Source of the DNA: Rhodopseudomonas rhenobacensis
GTDB taxonomy: Bacteria > Pseudomonadota > Alphaproteobacteria > Rhizobiales > Xanthobacteraceae
DNA length: 64,000 nt
Assembly: GCF_014203125.1 (NCBI RefSeq)
Contig: NZ_JACHIH010000001.1
Coordinates: 331,541 to 395,540, forward strand
Direction: 5' to 3'
The notes beneath the pieces are model-generated. The model was not told the origin of the DNA. It did no database searches and saw nothing but the letters and a program-made list of their open reading frames with translations. Positions 1-8,797 of the stretch are shown one piece after another; position 1 is the first letter of the stretch, and each line of letters begins with the position of its first letter. Both the position numbers and the translations under genes were made by a program.

Positions 1-39
1 GAAAGCCGCGGCGGACAGCAAGGCAATGCGCTTGGACAT
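1..39 (-). CDS. Start of an exported protein (partial, 13 residues)
   Basis: Only the first 13 codons lie in the window (M-S-K-R-I-A-L-L-S-A-A-A-F on the minus strand). A basic residue pair followed by a hydrophobic, alanine-rich run looks like the start of a signal peptide. A GGGAG ribosome-binding site stands a few bases before the ATG. It diverges from matB. In related genomes matB often neighbours a dicarboxylate transporter, so a substrate-binding protein is possible, but that is inference from context only. Confidence 0.55.
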   Translation of the reverse strand, partial: MSKRIALLSAAAF

Positions 40-474
40 GTGTTTCTCCCGTTTTGAATTCGACTGACCGGCGGAGTTCCGCAGGCATGATTGAAGGGGC
101 AGCACGACCACGCCGCTCGTTCGCGTGGAGCTTTACGTCGTCGCTGGCCGAGTTACGCGTGCAGTTTCGGTCAGTTTCAGAAAGTTCTTTTTTGCCGCAG
201 GCTGAAACTAATCGCGCGATGTCACGTGGCGGTCGCATCGACGGAACAACGAGCGCTGGACTCCCCTCCACGCAAGGGGAGGGGAGCGCGCTGCCGCTGT
301 GGCCGCGTCGGCGATTCAAAGCTGGCGCCCAACGTCCCCGGCTCGAGCAGGCCCGCCTCGTCGCCCAACGTCTCCGTTGCCTTGCCGCGCGCGTTCTTGC
401 TATCACCGCCATCATCTCGCGCGATCGCCCTTCGCCCGCCCCTACCAATTGCCTGAAGCATTCCAGGATCCCTC
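40..474. other. Divergent intergenic control region upstream of matB
   Basis: This 435-base gap separates the divergent exported-protein gene and matB, so both promoters should lie here. It contains a short inverted repeat of the CTCCCCTCC/GGAGGGGAG type near 261-286. I could not place a convincing -35/-10 pair, and no open frame in it looks coding. Confidence 0.5.
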
Positions 475-1989
475 ATGAACGCCAATCTGTTTGCCCAGCT
501 GTTCGACGGCCTCGATGATCCGGACCGGCTCGCGATTGAAACCGGGGACGGCGGACGGATCGGCTATGGCGAGTTGGTCGCGCGCGCCGGGCGGGTGGCG
601 AACGTGCTGGTGGCGCGCGGCGTCAAGGCCGGCGACCGCGTTGCGGCGCAAACCGAAAAGTCGGTTGAAGCGTTGGTGCTCTACCTCGCCACGGTGCGCG
701 CCGGCGCGGTCTATCTGCCGCTCAACACCGCCTATACGCTGCACGAGTTGGAGTATTTCATCACCGACGCCGAGCCGAAGCTGGTGGTGTGCGATCCGGC
801 CAAGCGCGACGGCATCGCGGCGATCGCCGCCAAGGTCGGCGCCGGCGTGGAGACGCTCGGCGCCGACGGCCAGGGCTCGCTGACCGAGGCCGCAGCCGCC
901 GCCTCGCCCACGTTCGAGACCGTCAAGCGCGACGGCGACGATCTCGCCGCGATCCTCTACACCTCCGGCACCACCGGGCGCTCCAAGGGGGCGATGCTGA
1001 GCCACGACAATCTGGCGTCGAATTCGAAGACGCTGGTGGATTACTGGCGCTTCACCGAGCGCGACGTGCTGATCCACGCGCTGCCGATCTATCACACCCA
1101 CGGCCTGTTCGTGGCCAGCAACGTCACGTTGTTCGCCCGCGCCGCGATGATCTTCCTGCCGAAGCTCGATGCCGAGCGGATCATCGAGCTGATGAGCCGC
1201 GCCACCGTGCTGATGGGGGTGCCGACGTTCTACACCCGGCTGCTGCAGAGCGAGAGATTGACCAAGGACGCCGCGCGCAACATGCGGCTGTTCATCTCCG
1301 GCTCCGCGCCGCTGTTGGCCGACACCCATCGCGAATGGGCGGCGCGCACCGGCCACGCCGTGCTGGAGCGCTACGGCATGACCGAGACCAACATGAACAC
1401 TTCGAATCCCTATGACGGCGCGCGGCTGCCGGGCTCGGTCGGCCCGGCGCTGCCCGGCGTCGACGCCCGGGTGGTCGATCCGGAGAGCGGCGCTGAATTG
1501 CCGCGCGGCGAAATCGGCATGATCGAGGTCAGGGGCCGCAACGTGTTCAAGGGCTATTGGCGGATGCCGGAGAAGACCCGATCCGAATTCCGCGACGACG
1601 GTTACTTCATCACCGGCGACCTCGGCAAGATCGACGCCGACGGCTATGTCCATATCCTCGGCCGCGGCAAGGATCTGGTGATCACCGGCGGCTTCAACGT
1701 CTATCCGAAGGAAGTCGAGTGCGAGATCGACGCGCTCGCCGGCGTGGTGGAATCCGCGGTGATCGGCGTGCCGCACGCCGATTTCGGCGAGGGCGTCACC
1801 GCATTGGTGGTGCGCGACAAGGGCTCAAGCGTCGACGAGGCCGGCATCCTCACCGCGCTGGAGGGCCAGCTCGCCAAATTCAAGATGCCGAAGCGGGTGA
1901 TCTTCGTCGATGACCTGCCGCGCAATACCATGGGCAAGGTGCAAAAGAATATTTTGCGCGAGACGTATGCAGGACTCTACGCGAAGTAG
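475..1989 (+). CDS. matB: Malonyl-CoA synthetase (MatB)
   Basis: 504-residue ANL-superfamily adenylate-forming enzyme that activates malonate (and methylmalonate in characterised relatives) to the CoA thioester with ATP in the cytoplasm. The phosphate-binding motif YTSGTTGRSKG is near residue 162. The A5-type motif YGMTET, the hinge/A8 motif ITGDLGKID...GRGKDL and the C-terminal A10 motif with the catalytic lysine (NTMGKVQKN) are all present. In R. palustris MatB that C-terminal lysine is known to be controlled by reversible acetylation. Length and sequence agree closely with R. palustris MatB as I recall it. Translation starts at MNANLFAQ. No malonyl-CoA decarboxylase gene is adjacent; the SDR gene follows after a repeat-filled gap. 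Confidence 0.95.
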   Translation: MNANLFAQLFDGLDDPDRLAIETGDGGRIGYGELVARAGRVANVLVARGVKAGDRVAAQTEKSVEALVLYLATVRAGAVYLPLNTAYTLHELEYFITDAEPKLVVCDPAKRDGIAAIAAKVGAGVETLGADGQGSLTEAAAAASPTFETVKRDGDDLAAILYTSGTTGRSKGAMLSHDNLASNSKTLVDYWRFTERDVLIHALPIYHTHGLFVASNVTLFARAAMIFLPKLDAERIIELMSRATVLMGVPTFYTRLLQSERLTKDAARNMRLFISGSAPLLADTHREWAARTGHAVLERYGMTETNMNTSNPYDGARLPGSVGPALPGVDARVVDPESGAELPRGEIGMIEVRGRNVFKGYWRMPEKTRSEFRDDGYFITGDLGKIDADGYVHILGRGKDLVITGGFNVYPKEVECEIDALAGVVESAVIGVPHADFGEGVTALVVRDKGSSVDEAGILTALEGQLAKFKMPKRVIFVDDLPRNTMGKVQKNILRETYAGLYAK

Positions 1990-2042
1990 CGCGCCGTCGG
2001 CGCGACCGCTGCAGCTCTAAAGTTCGAAAGACGACGCCGAGT

Positions 2043-2149
2043 TCACCTCTCCCATTGGGAGAGGTCGGCGCGTAGCGCCGGGTGAGGGGTTACGCCCTCT
2101 CGATAGACCGTACCCCCTCACCCCAACCCTCTCCCCATGGGAGAGGGAG
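2043..2149. repeat. Dispersed palindromic repeat, CTCTCCC/GGGAGAGG family
   Basis: An inverted pair: a CTCTCCCATTGGGAGAGG palindrome at the left and CCTCTCCCCATGGGAGAGG at the right, with GGTGAGGGGTT and CCCCTCACCCC arms facing each other. Related copies lie at 8441-8595, 53871-53995 and 62169-62287, always between genes. It resembles the REP/BIME-type repeats of Rhodopseudomonas and Bradyrhizobium. Confidence 0.85.
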
Positions 2150-2261
2150 TTCGCTGCCAATGTTGCACCACTGCATTCACAACGCCGAACACTCTCACCG
2201 CCGTTCCTTGACAGCGGCGGCGCGGCACCGCAAACCTCCGGCAAAATAAACCGGAGGATGC

Positions 2262-3068
2262 ATGTTCAAGGATCTGTTTTCGCTGCACGGCCGCGTGGCG
2301 CTGATCACCGGCGGTTCGCGCGGCATCGGCAAGATGATCGCCGCGGGCTTCCTCGCCCAAGGCGCGGCGCGCGTCTACATCACCGCGCGAAAAGCCGGAC
2401 CCTGTGAAGCCACCGCGCAAGAACTCACCGCGCAATATGACGGCGAGTGCATCGCGCTGCCGATCGATATTTCCACGCTGGCCGGCATCGAGTTGCTGGC
2501 CGCCGAATTCGGCAAGCGCGAACCCAAGCTCGACATCCTGGTCAACAATGCCGGCGCCGCCTGGGGTGCGGATTTCGACGAATTTCCGGAAAGCGGCTGG
2601 GACAAGGTCGTCGACCTCAACCTGAAGACGCCGTTCTTTCTCACCAAGGCCTTGCACGCGCCGCTGCGCGTTGCCGCAACCGCCGAGCGGCCCGGCAAGG
2701 TGATCAACATCGCCTCGATCGACGGCATCTTCGTCAATCCGCTGGAGACCTACCCCTACGCCGCCAGCAAGGCCGGGCTGATCCACCTGACGCGGCGGAT
2801 GGCGGTGCGCCTGATCAAGGACCACGTCGTGGTGACCGCGATCGCGCCGGGGCCGTTCTCCTCCGACATGAACAAGGCCGCGCGGGACAACGCCGACGCG
2901 GTGGCGAGCCGGGTGCCGGCGGGCCGCATCGGCAGCGACCAGGACATGGCGGGGGCGGCGATCTATCTCGCCTCGCGCGCCGGCGACTACGTGGTCGGCG
3001 CTACGCTCGCGGTCGACGGCGGCATCGTCTACGCCAATCCGGGCTTCCAGGGCGAGGGCTGGGACTGA
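2262..3068 (+). CDS. SDR-family NAD(P)-dependent oxidoreductase
   Basis: 268-residue classical short-chain dehydrogenase/reductase. The Rossmann cofactor motif TGGSRGIG is near residue 17, the NNAG motif near 91, and the catalytic YxxxK (YPYAASK) near 167, following the catalytic Ser region (NIASIDG). Arginine after the glycine motif and in TARK suggests NADP(H) preference. The family includes RhlG-like 3-oxoacyl reductases, but the substrate cannot be set from sequence. The start ATG follows an excellent GGAGG site; an out-of-frame ATG lies 4 bases earlier. It lies downstream of matB on the same strand, but a 272-base repeat-containing gap argues against a simple shared operon. Confidence 0.85.
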   Translation: MFKDLFSLHGRVALITGGSRGIGKMIAAGFLAQGAARVYITARKAGPCEATAQELTAQYDGECIALPIDISTLAGIELLAAEFGKREPKLDILVNNAGAAWGADFDEFPESGWDKVVDLNLKTPFFLTKALHAPLRVAATAERPGKVINIASIDGIFVNPLETYPYAASKAGLIHLTRRMAVRLIKDHVVVTAIAPGPFSSDMNKAARDNADAVASRVPAGRIGSDQDMAGAAIYLASRAGDYVVGATLAVDGGIVYANPGFQGEGWD

Positions 3069-3086
3069 GCGCGACGTCGCCCGCGG

Positions 3087-3602
3087 CTATTGCGGCTGCG
3101 GGCGGCCGTAGTCCGGCGCCAGCAGCCGGTTGCGCAGCAGGAAGTTCACCGCGCGGGCCCAGGAATCGTCGGTGTTGCCGCGGAAATCCGCGCTCATCGC
3201 CGTCACCAGGTGCCCGGTCCGGGTGTTGCGCAGATAGACGTTCATATTGAGGATCAGGTTGGAGACCTTCTGCACCTGGCCGGTAATGGCGATGTCGGCG
3301 CCGAGCTGTTGCGCCAGCTGCACGTCGCAGCCGCCGCAGGCCTGCAGGTTTTTCGCGTGCGCCGCAGAATTGATCGGCGCGATATCCAGCACCTGATACT
3401 TGCCGGAGGCCGCCAGCCCCTTGCGCAGCTGATCGCCGGAGCGCATCAGCCGCGCCTGTTCGTCGGCGCGCGCGCCTTCGATCTCGCCCTGCAGGCTGGT
3501 GTCCAGCAGCTCGAAATCGAACACCGCGACCTTGGGCGCGTCCTCGGCCTGCGCCGGCGCCCCAAGCAACAGCAGCGCGATCAGCCATCCAGCATTTCGC
3601 AT
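3087..3602 (-). CDS. Exported protein of unknown function, PQQ-locus associated
   Basis: 171-residue protein with a clear signal peptide (MRNAGW, hydrophobic run, cleavage near APAQA). The mature part holds a paired-cysteine CGGC motif and a pattern (KVAVFDFELLDTS near the N-terminus, ADIAITGQVQKVSN mid-protein) like uncharacterised exported families such as DUF2380/DUF3280 as I recall them. It diverges from the ABC-type binding protein of the alcohol dehydrogenase locus, so a role around that system is plausible. An in-frame upstream ATG at 3665 has a better ribosome site (GGAG) and would add 21 residues before the signal peptide. I chose 3602 because it puts the signal peptide at the N-terminus. 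Confidence 0.7.
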   Translation of the reverse strand: MRNAGWLIALLLLGAPAQAEDAPKVAVFDFELLDTSLQGEIEGARADEQARLMRSGDQLRKGLAASGKYQVLDIAPINSAAHAKNLQACGGCDVQLAQQLGADIAITGQVQKVSNLILNMNVYLRNTRTGHLVTAMSADFRGNTDDSWARAVNFLLRNRLLAPDYGRPQPQ

Positions 3603-3724
3603 CAGCGAGATCCGTGTTCGGCCCGCGGGCAAATTGTCACTTGCAACGTAGCCCGGTTCAGCCATCCTTCAAGCTCCAAGGTCGCTCAACGGTTCCCAAC
3701 GAAGCGGCCCAGCAGGGAGACGTC

Positions 3725-4909
3725 ATGATCCGAGCGATGGCCGCCGCGCTGCTGCTCTGTGCGCTCGGCGGCATGGCGCGGGCGGCGGAGCCGGTCGAGA
3801 TCCGGATCGGCTATCTCGGCCGCGCCGCGAGCACGCCGACGCTGTCGCTGCTCGATCAGCCGGCACCCGACGACGGCCTCGCCGGCGCGCGGCTGGCGAT
3901 CGAAGACAACAATACCACCGGCCGGTTCCTCAACCAGCGTTTCACGCTCGACGACATCCGCCTGAAGGATGGCGACGACCCAGCCAAGGCGGCCGTGGCG
4001 CTGGCCGATCGCGGCACCGGCTTCATCATCACGGATTTGGCCGCCGACGATCTGCTGCAGGCTGCCGACGCGGTGCACGACCGCGGCGTCATGCTGCTCA
4101 ACGCAGGCGCCATCGACGACCGGCTGCGCGAACAGGACTGCCGCGGCAACGTCCTGCACACCGCGCCGACCCGCAGCATGCTGGCGGATGGCCTCGCGCA
4201 ATATCTGGTCTGGAAGCAATGGAAGCGCTGGCTGCTGGTGGTCGGCTCGCATGACGAGGACAAGGCGTTCGGCGATGCGCTGCGCCGCGCCGCCACCCGG
4301 TTCGGCGCCAAGATCGTGCAGGAGCGGGTGTTCGAGGACACCGGCGGCGCGCGGCGTACCGACAGCGGCGTGACGCTGATCCAGCGGCAGATGCCGGTGT
4401 TCACGCAATCCGCTCCCGCTTACGACGTGCTGGTCGCCGCCGACGAGAGCGAGGTGTTCGCCAACTACCTGCCATATCGCACCTGGGATCCGAGGCCGGT
4501 GGCAGGCTCCGCCGGGCTCAAGCCGGTGAGTTGGGACGCCGCGCAAGACCAATGGGGCGCGGTGCAGATGCAGAACCGCTTCATGAAGCTGAATGCGCGG
4601 CGGATGAGCGCGCGCGACATGCAGGCCTGGATCGCGGCGCGGATGATCGGCGAGGCGGCATCGCGTGGCAACTCCGCAGAGCCGAAGGCGTTGCGCGCTG
4701 TGCTGCACGGGCCGGATTTCGCCATCGCCGCGTTCAAGGGCCAGCGCCTCTCGCTGCGCGACTGGAACGGGCAGTTGCGCCAGCCGATCCTGCTGGTCGA
4801 CGGCCGCATGGTGGTGTCGGTGTCGCCGCAGGAGGGATTCCTGCACCAATTCTCCGAGCTCGACACGCTGGGCGTCGACCGTCCGGAAACCAAATGCAAG
4901 TTGAAGTGA
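3725..4909 (+). CDS. Periplasmic substrate-binding protein, PQQ-alcohol-dehydrogenase ABC system
   Basis: 394-residue periplasmic binding protein with a signal peptide (MIRAMAAALLLCALGGMARA). The fold is of the branched-chain amino acid receptor kind (EIRIGYLGRA start, ARLAIEDNNTTGRF, YDVLVAADESEVF). It matches the binding-protein family that travels with PQQ-dependent alcohol dehydrogenases (TIGR03863 by recall; LutA-like in methylotrophs). The start ATG follows AGGGAG. It opens the transporter run of binding protein, beta-propeller, ATPase, permease and exported protein. The ligand is unknown; a metal-ligand complex or an alcohol-derived compound are the main options. Confidence 0.8.
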   Translation: MIRAMAAALLLCALGGMARAAEPVEIRIGYLGRAASTPTLSLLDQPAPDDGLAGARLAIEDNNTTGRFLNQRFTLDDIRLKDGDDPAKAAVALADRGTGFIITDLAADDLLQAADAVHDRGVMLLNAGAIDDRLREQDCRGNVLHTAPTRSMLADGLAQYLVWKQWKRWLLVVGSHDEDKAFGDALRRAATRFGAKIVQERVFEDTGGARRTDSGVTLIQRQMPVFTQSAPAYDVLVAADESEVFANYLPYRTWDPRPVAGSAGLKPVSWDAAQDQWGAVQMQNRFMKLNARRMSARDMQAWIAARMIGEAASRGNSAEPKALRAVLHGPDFAIAAFKGQRLSLRDWNGQLRQPILLVDGRMVVSVSPQEGFLHQFSELDTLGVDRPETKCKLK

Positions 4910-4950
4910 GGACGGGGCGGATGAGAAACGAGTCGCGCATTTCGAAGCTC

Positions 4951-5086
4951 GTGTCCCGGGCGCGGCGCAGCGCGAAGCGCTGCTCCGCAGACCCGGGACC
5001 GTTCCAAGCGCTGCGGTCCGTAACGGCCCCGGCTCTGCAGCGCACCACGCCGCAACAGCGGCGCGCTGCGCTGCGTCCGGGGCACG
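4951..5086. repeat. Dispersed repeat, TCCCGG..CGTCCGGGGCACG family
   Basis: 136-base element rich in nested palindromes, beginning GTGTCCCGGGCGCGGCGCAG and ending GCTGCGTCCGGGGCACG, with CGTAACGGCCCCGG inside. Close relatives lie at 19320-19443 and 47641-47776. Here it separates the binding-protein gene from the beta-propeller gene. Confidence 0.85.
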
Positions 5087-5127
5087 ATTCCATTGCTAAA
5101 GCCGGTCATCGGGTCACCGAACGCGCA

Positions 5128-6099
5128 ATGACCCGCGGCGTAATCGCAGCAACCTTCATCCTCTCACTCGTCGTCTCGACGCCCGCTTCTGCCTATGTCG
5201 CCTATGTCTCCAACGAAAAGAGCAACACCGTCTCGGTGATCGACACCGACACATGGGCGGTGACCGCGACCATCAAGGTCGGGCAGCGGCCGCGCGGCAT
5301 CGAATTCACCCGCGACGGCAGATTCGTGCTGGTCGCGGTCGGCGATGACGACACCATCGAGCTGATCGACGCCGCCACCCACCAGATCGTCGACAAGCTG
5401 CCGTCCGGCCCCGATCCGGAACTGTTCGTGCAGGACCAAAGCGGCAAGACGCTCTACGTCGCCAACGAGAACGACAACACCGTCACCATCATCGATCTGG
5501 AGAAGCGGGTGCGCACGGGCGACGTGCAGGTCGGCGTCGAGCCGGAGGGCATGGCGATCAGCCCGGACGGCAAGATCCTGATCAACACCTCCGAGACCAC
5601 CAACATGGCGCATTTCATCGACACCGCGACGCGGCAGATCGTCGGCAATGTGCTGGTGGATTCGCGGCCGCGCTTCGCCGAATTCAAGCGCGACAATTCC
5701 GAGCTCTGGGTGTCGTCGGAAATCGGCGGCACCGTCTCGGTGATCGATCCGGGCAAACGGGAAGTCACCGGCAAGATCAGCTTCGCGGTGCCGGGGATGC
5801 GGCGCGAGGCGATCCAGCCGGTCGGCATCGCGATGACGGCCGACGGCGCCACCGCCTTCGTGGCGCTGGGACCCGCCAACCGCGTCGCGGTGGTCGACGC
5901 CAAGACCCACGAGGTGAAGAAGTATCTGTTGGTCGGGCAACGGGTCTGGCACATGGCGTTCACCCCGGACGAAAAGTATCTGCTGGTCACCAACGGCGTC
6001 TCCAACGACGTCTCGGTGATCGACGTTGCCGCACAAAAGGTCTTCAAGACCATCCAGGTCGGTGAATTGCCTTGGGGCATTACGATTGCGCCGAAATGA
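5128..6099 (+). CDS. Exported YVTN-type beta-propeller protein, PQQ-locus associated
   Basis: 323-residue periplasmic protein with signal peptide (MTRGVIAATFILSLVVSTPASA) followed by about seven YVTN-like blades of about 42 residues (AYVSNEKSNTVSVIDTD, LYVANENDNTVTIIDL, LVTNGVSNDVSVIDV). It fits the PQQ-associated beta-propeller family (TIGR03866 by recall). A propeller protein of similar type, LutD, sits in the lanthanide utilisation cluster of Methylorubrum. Start chosen at the ATG just before the signal peptide; the open frame runs much further upstream through the repeat. Its stop overlaps the next gene's start (ATGA), so the two are translationally coupled. Confidence 0.85.
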   Translation: MTRGVIAATFILSLVVSTPASAYVAYVSNEKSNTVSVIDTDTWAVTATIKVGQRPRGIEFTRDGRFVLVAVGDDDTIELIDAATHQIVDKLPSGPDPELFVQDQSGKTLYVANENDNTVTIIDLEKRVRTGDVQVGVEPEGMAISPDGKILINTSETTNMAHFIDTATRQIVGNVLVDSRPRFAEFKRDNSELWVSSEIGGTVSVIDPGKREVTGKISFAVPGMRREAIQPVGIAMTADGATAFVALGPANRVAVVDAKTHEVKKYLLVGQRVWHMAFTPDEKYLLVTNGVSNDVSVIDVAAQKVFKTIQVGELPWGITIAPK

Positions 6100-6905
6100 C
6101 GGTGGCCGATTTGCCCAGGGCCGGGATCGACAGCGCCGCTGCGCCGCGCAGCTCCGCCGCGGTCGCGGCCTTATCGATAGAGGGCGTCTCGTACAGTTAT
6201 GGCGCCCGCCGCGCACTGCATGACGTGTCGTTCGCCGTGCAGCCGGCCAGTTTCACAGCACTGCTCGGCCTCAACGGCGCCGGCAAGTCGACGCTGGTGG
6301 CGCTGATCACCAGGCTGTTCGGACTGCAGTCCGGGAGGATCAGCATTTTTGGTGACGACATCGCCAGCGCGCCTGGAGAAGCGCTGCGGCAGCTCGGCGT
6401 CGTGTTCCAGCCGCGCACCCTCGATCTAGACCTGTCGGTGATGCAGAACCTGCAATATCACGCCGCGCTGCACGGCATCGGCCGCGGCGAGGCGCGCAGC
6501 CGCGCCGACCAGCTGCTGACGCGGATCGGCCTCGCCGATCGCGCCGGCAACAAGGTGCGCGATCTCTCCGGCGGACAGATGCGCCGGCTGGAGATCGCCC
6601 GCGCTCTGCTGCACCGGCCGCGGCTGTTGCTGCTGGATGAAGCGACCGTCGGGCTCGACGTCAAGGCTAGAGCCGATCTCATCGGCCACGTCCGCCGGCT
6701 GGTGACCGACGACGGCGTGAGCGTCTTATGGACAACGCATCTGTTCGACGAGATCGAAGCTTCCGACGATCTGGTGATCCTGCATCACGGCGAAGTGCTG
6801 GCGCGCGGCGCCATCGCGAAGATCGCAACCGACACCGGCACGGAGGGTCTGCACGCCGCGTTCCGGCAGCTCACCGGCACCGACCATCTGGGAGGCGCTT
6901 CATGA
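6096..6905 (+). CDS. ABC transporter ATPase, PQQ-alcohol-dehydrogenase system
   Basis: 269-residue ATP-binding subunit. Walker A GLNGAGKST near residue 66, signature LSGGQMRR near 162, Walker B LLLLDEAT, and the switch histidine in WTTHLFDE are intact. It matches the ATPase family next to PQQ-dependent alcohol dehydrogenases (TIGR03864 by recall; LutE-like). It starts in a 4-base overlap with the propeller gene and ends in a 4-base overlap with the permease gene. ABC-2-type pairs are usually exporters, yet the methylotroph Lut homologue is needed for lanthanide uptake, so direction is not settled by sequence. Confidence 0.88.
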   Translation: MTVADLPRAGIDSAAAPRSSAAVAALSIEGVSYSYGARRALHDVSFAVQPASFTALLGLNGAGKSTLVALITRLFGLQSGRISIFGDDIASAPGEALRQLGVVFQPRTLDLDLSVMQNLQYHAALHGIGRGEARSRADQLLTRIGLADRAGNKVRDLSGGQMRRLEIARALLHRPRLLLLDEATVGLDVKARADLIGHVRRLVTDDGVSVLWTTHLFDEIEASDDLVILHHGEVLARGAIAKIATDTGTEGLHAAFRQLTGTDHLGGAS

Positions 6906-7747
6906 GTGCGCCCGCGCTCGAGCGGCCGACCGGATTTACCCCGGCGCAGTATCTGATCTGCCTCAACGGCATCGTCTGGCGCGAGGCCTTGCGCTTTCTG
7001 CATCAGCGCGAGCGCTTCGTCTCGGCGCTGGTGCGGCCCTTGGTGTGGCTGTTCATCTTCGCCGCCGGCTTTCGCCAGGTGTTGGGGATTTCCATCATCC
7101 CGCCCTACGAGACCTACATTCTCTACGAGGTCTATATCACCCCCGGACTGATGGCGATGATCCAGCTGTTCAACGGCATGCAATCGTCGCTCTCGATGGT
7201 GTACGACCGCGAGATGGGCAATATGCGGACCTTGTTGGTCAGCCCGTTGCCGCGCTGGTACCTGCTCAGCTGCAAGCTTCTGGCCGGCACCGCGGTGTCG
7301 ATCCTGCAGGTCTATGCGTTTCTCGCGATCGCCTGGTTCTGGGACATCGAGCCGCCGCACATCGGCTATCTCACGGTGCTGCCGGCGCTGGCGTTGACCG
7401 GGCTGATGCTGGGCGCGCTTGGGATGCTGATTTCGTCCGGCATCAAGCAGCTGGAGAATTTCGCCGGGGTGATGAACTTCGTGATCTTCCCGATGTTCTT
7501 CGCCTCATCAGCGCTGTATCCGCTGTGGCGGGTGCTGGAAGGCAGCCCGGCGCTTTACTATGTGTGTCAGTTCAACCCGTTCACCCATGCGGTCGAGCTG
7601 ATTAGGTTCGCGCTGTACGGCCAGATCAACTGGATCTCGCTGGCGGTGGTCGGTGGCTCTACCGCGGCGTTCCTGATCGGCGCGATGCTGGCCTATAATC
7701 CGTCGCGCGGTCTCGGCCGCCGCGGCGCCGCGGGAGGCGAAACGTGA
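6902..7747 (+). CDS. ABC-2-type permease, PQQ-alcohol-dehydrogenase system
   Basis: 281-residue inner-membrane subunit with about six hydrophobic segments (for example around residues 41-56, 84-103, 126-148, 160-184, 192-212 and 249-268) and the ABC-2 features MVYDREMGNMRTLLVSPLPR and FVIFPMFFASSALYPL. It matches the PedC/LutF-like permease family (TIGR03861 by recall). It pairs with the ATPase just upstream through an ATGA overlap, and hands over by a GTGA overlap to the following exported protein. Confidence 0.87.
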   Translation: MSAPALERPTGFTPAQYLICLNGIVWREALRFLHQRERFVSALVRPLVWLFIFAAGFRQVLGISIIPPYETYILYEVYITPGLMAMIQLFNGMQSSLSMVYDREMGNMRTLLVSPLPRWYLLSCKLLAGTAVSILQVYAFLAIAWFWDIEPPHIGYLTVLPALALTGLMLGALGMLISSGIKQLENFAGVMNFVIFPMFFASSALYPLWRVLEGSPALYYVCQFNPFTHAVELIRFALYGQINWISLAVVGGSTAAFLIGAMLAYNPSRGLGRRGAAGGET

Positions 7748-8361
7748 GAGTGATTTCGCGCTTGATGTCGGCCTTGATGATGCTCGCGGGCGCGATCGAC
7801 GCCGCACACGCCGTCGATCCGCGCTATCCGGATTGGCCCTGCGTGCAGGCCAAGGTGCCGGAGATTTCGCTGAGCGCGGTGTGGACCGGGCCGCCGCTCG
7901 ACGAGGCCAGCGGCAAATGGAAGGACAACGCCAAGATCAGCGCGCTGGTGGCGCGGCTGGCGCCGCGGCGCACGCCGATGGACGAAGCCGAAAAGCTGGT
8001 CGCGGATTTTCTCAAGCAAGCCGGCGCCGACAAAACCGCCACCGGGACGTTGATTTTCGCAGGACTGTTCGACACCCTGAATGCCGAGCGCGGCTCGGTG
8101 CTGAAAGGGCTGGAGCGCGTCACCCGCAAGCAGCGCGCCGCCGCGGAGCGGATTCGCGCCGATACGCTGGCGTTGCAGGCGCTGCAGGGCGCCACGCCGC
8201 CGGATGCCGGCAAGATCGAGCAGCTCGGCAATCAGCTGGTGTGGCAGACCAGAATCTTCGACGATCGCCGCCGCGTCGTCAGCTTCGTTTGCGAAGTCCC
8301 GGTGGCGATCGACCGCCGGCTGTTCGCGCTGGCCCGGGTGATCCAGCAGGAGATGGAGTAG
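7744..8361 (+). CDS. Exported protein of unknown function, last gene of the ABC operon
   Basis: 205-residue protein with a signal peptide (cleavage near DAAHA) and a mature domain beginning VDPRYPDWPCVQAKVPEIS. The two cysteines (PC at the start, FVC near the end) could form a disulfide. A helical, charged middle (AERGSVLKGLERVTRKQR) precedes a repeat-free C-terminus. The start is GTG, overlapping the permease stop (GTGA), so expression is coupled to the transporter. I do not recognise a characterised family. By position it resembles the small exported proteins of lut-type clusters, and a periplasmic accessory role is the simplest guess. Confidence 0.75.
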   Translation: MRVISRLMSALMMLAGAIDAAHAVDPRYPDWPCVQAKVPEISLSAVWTGPPLDEASGKWKDNAKISALVARLAPRRTPMDEAEKLVADFLKQAGADKTATGTLIFAGLFDTLNAERGSVLKGLERVTRKQRAAAERIRADTLALQALQGATPPDAGKIEQLGNQLVWQTRIFDDRRRVVSFVCEVPVAIDRRLFALARVIQQEME

Positions 8362-8440
8362 CTCGCGGACGAAACCGCGGCCATGTCCTACTTGCCGGCT
8401 AAGGGTACATTGAGCGCGCAGCTTGATCACGGGCACTGAC

Positions 8441-8595
8441 TCACCTCTCCCCGCTTGCGGGGAGAGGTCGACCCGGCGGAGCGCAGCGAAGCCGGGTCGG
8501 GTGAGGGGGCGCCTCGGCAAAACGCGGCGCCCCTTCACCCGGCGTGCCAAGCTTCGCTTGTCACGCCACCCTCTCCCCGCAAGCGGGGAGAGGGG
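8441..8595. repeat. Dispersed palindromic repeat pair, CTCTCCC family
   Basis: Inverted pair with perfect CTCTCCCCGC TTGC GGGGAGAG-type hairpins at both ends, same family as 2043-2149. A partial arm of the second repeat family (GATTCCGGG...CCCCGGAATGAC) follows at about 8670-8716. Together they fill the 436-base gap between the converging ABC operon and the xox genes; no coding frame or clear terminator is visible there. Confidence 0.85.
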
Positions 8596-8797
8596 CCGAT
8601 GCCGCGCCGCTTCGATTAACTTCGAGCTTGAATTACCAGCGAGCTTTTTCATCCACTGCCCCGTAGCAAGATTCCGGGTCCTCTCGCAGCTTCGCTGCTC
8701 GAACCCCGGAATGACAGCCTGGGAGTTAGCGAGGGCTGCACCCAGCGGAGGCTGCAAACTTTGATGGCGTCGGTTACGTATTGCGTCAGCAGCAGCG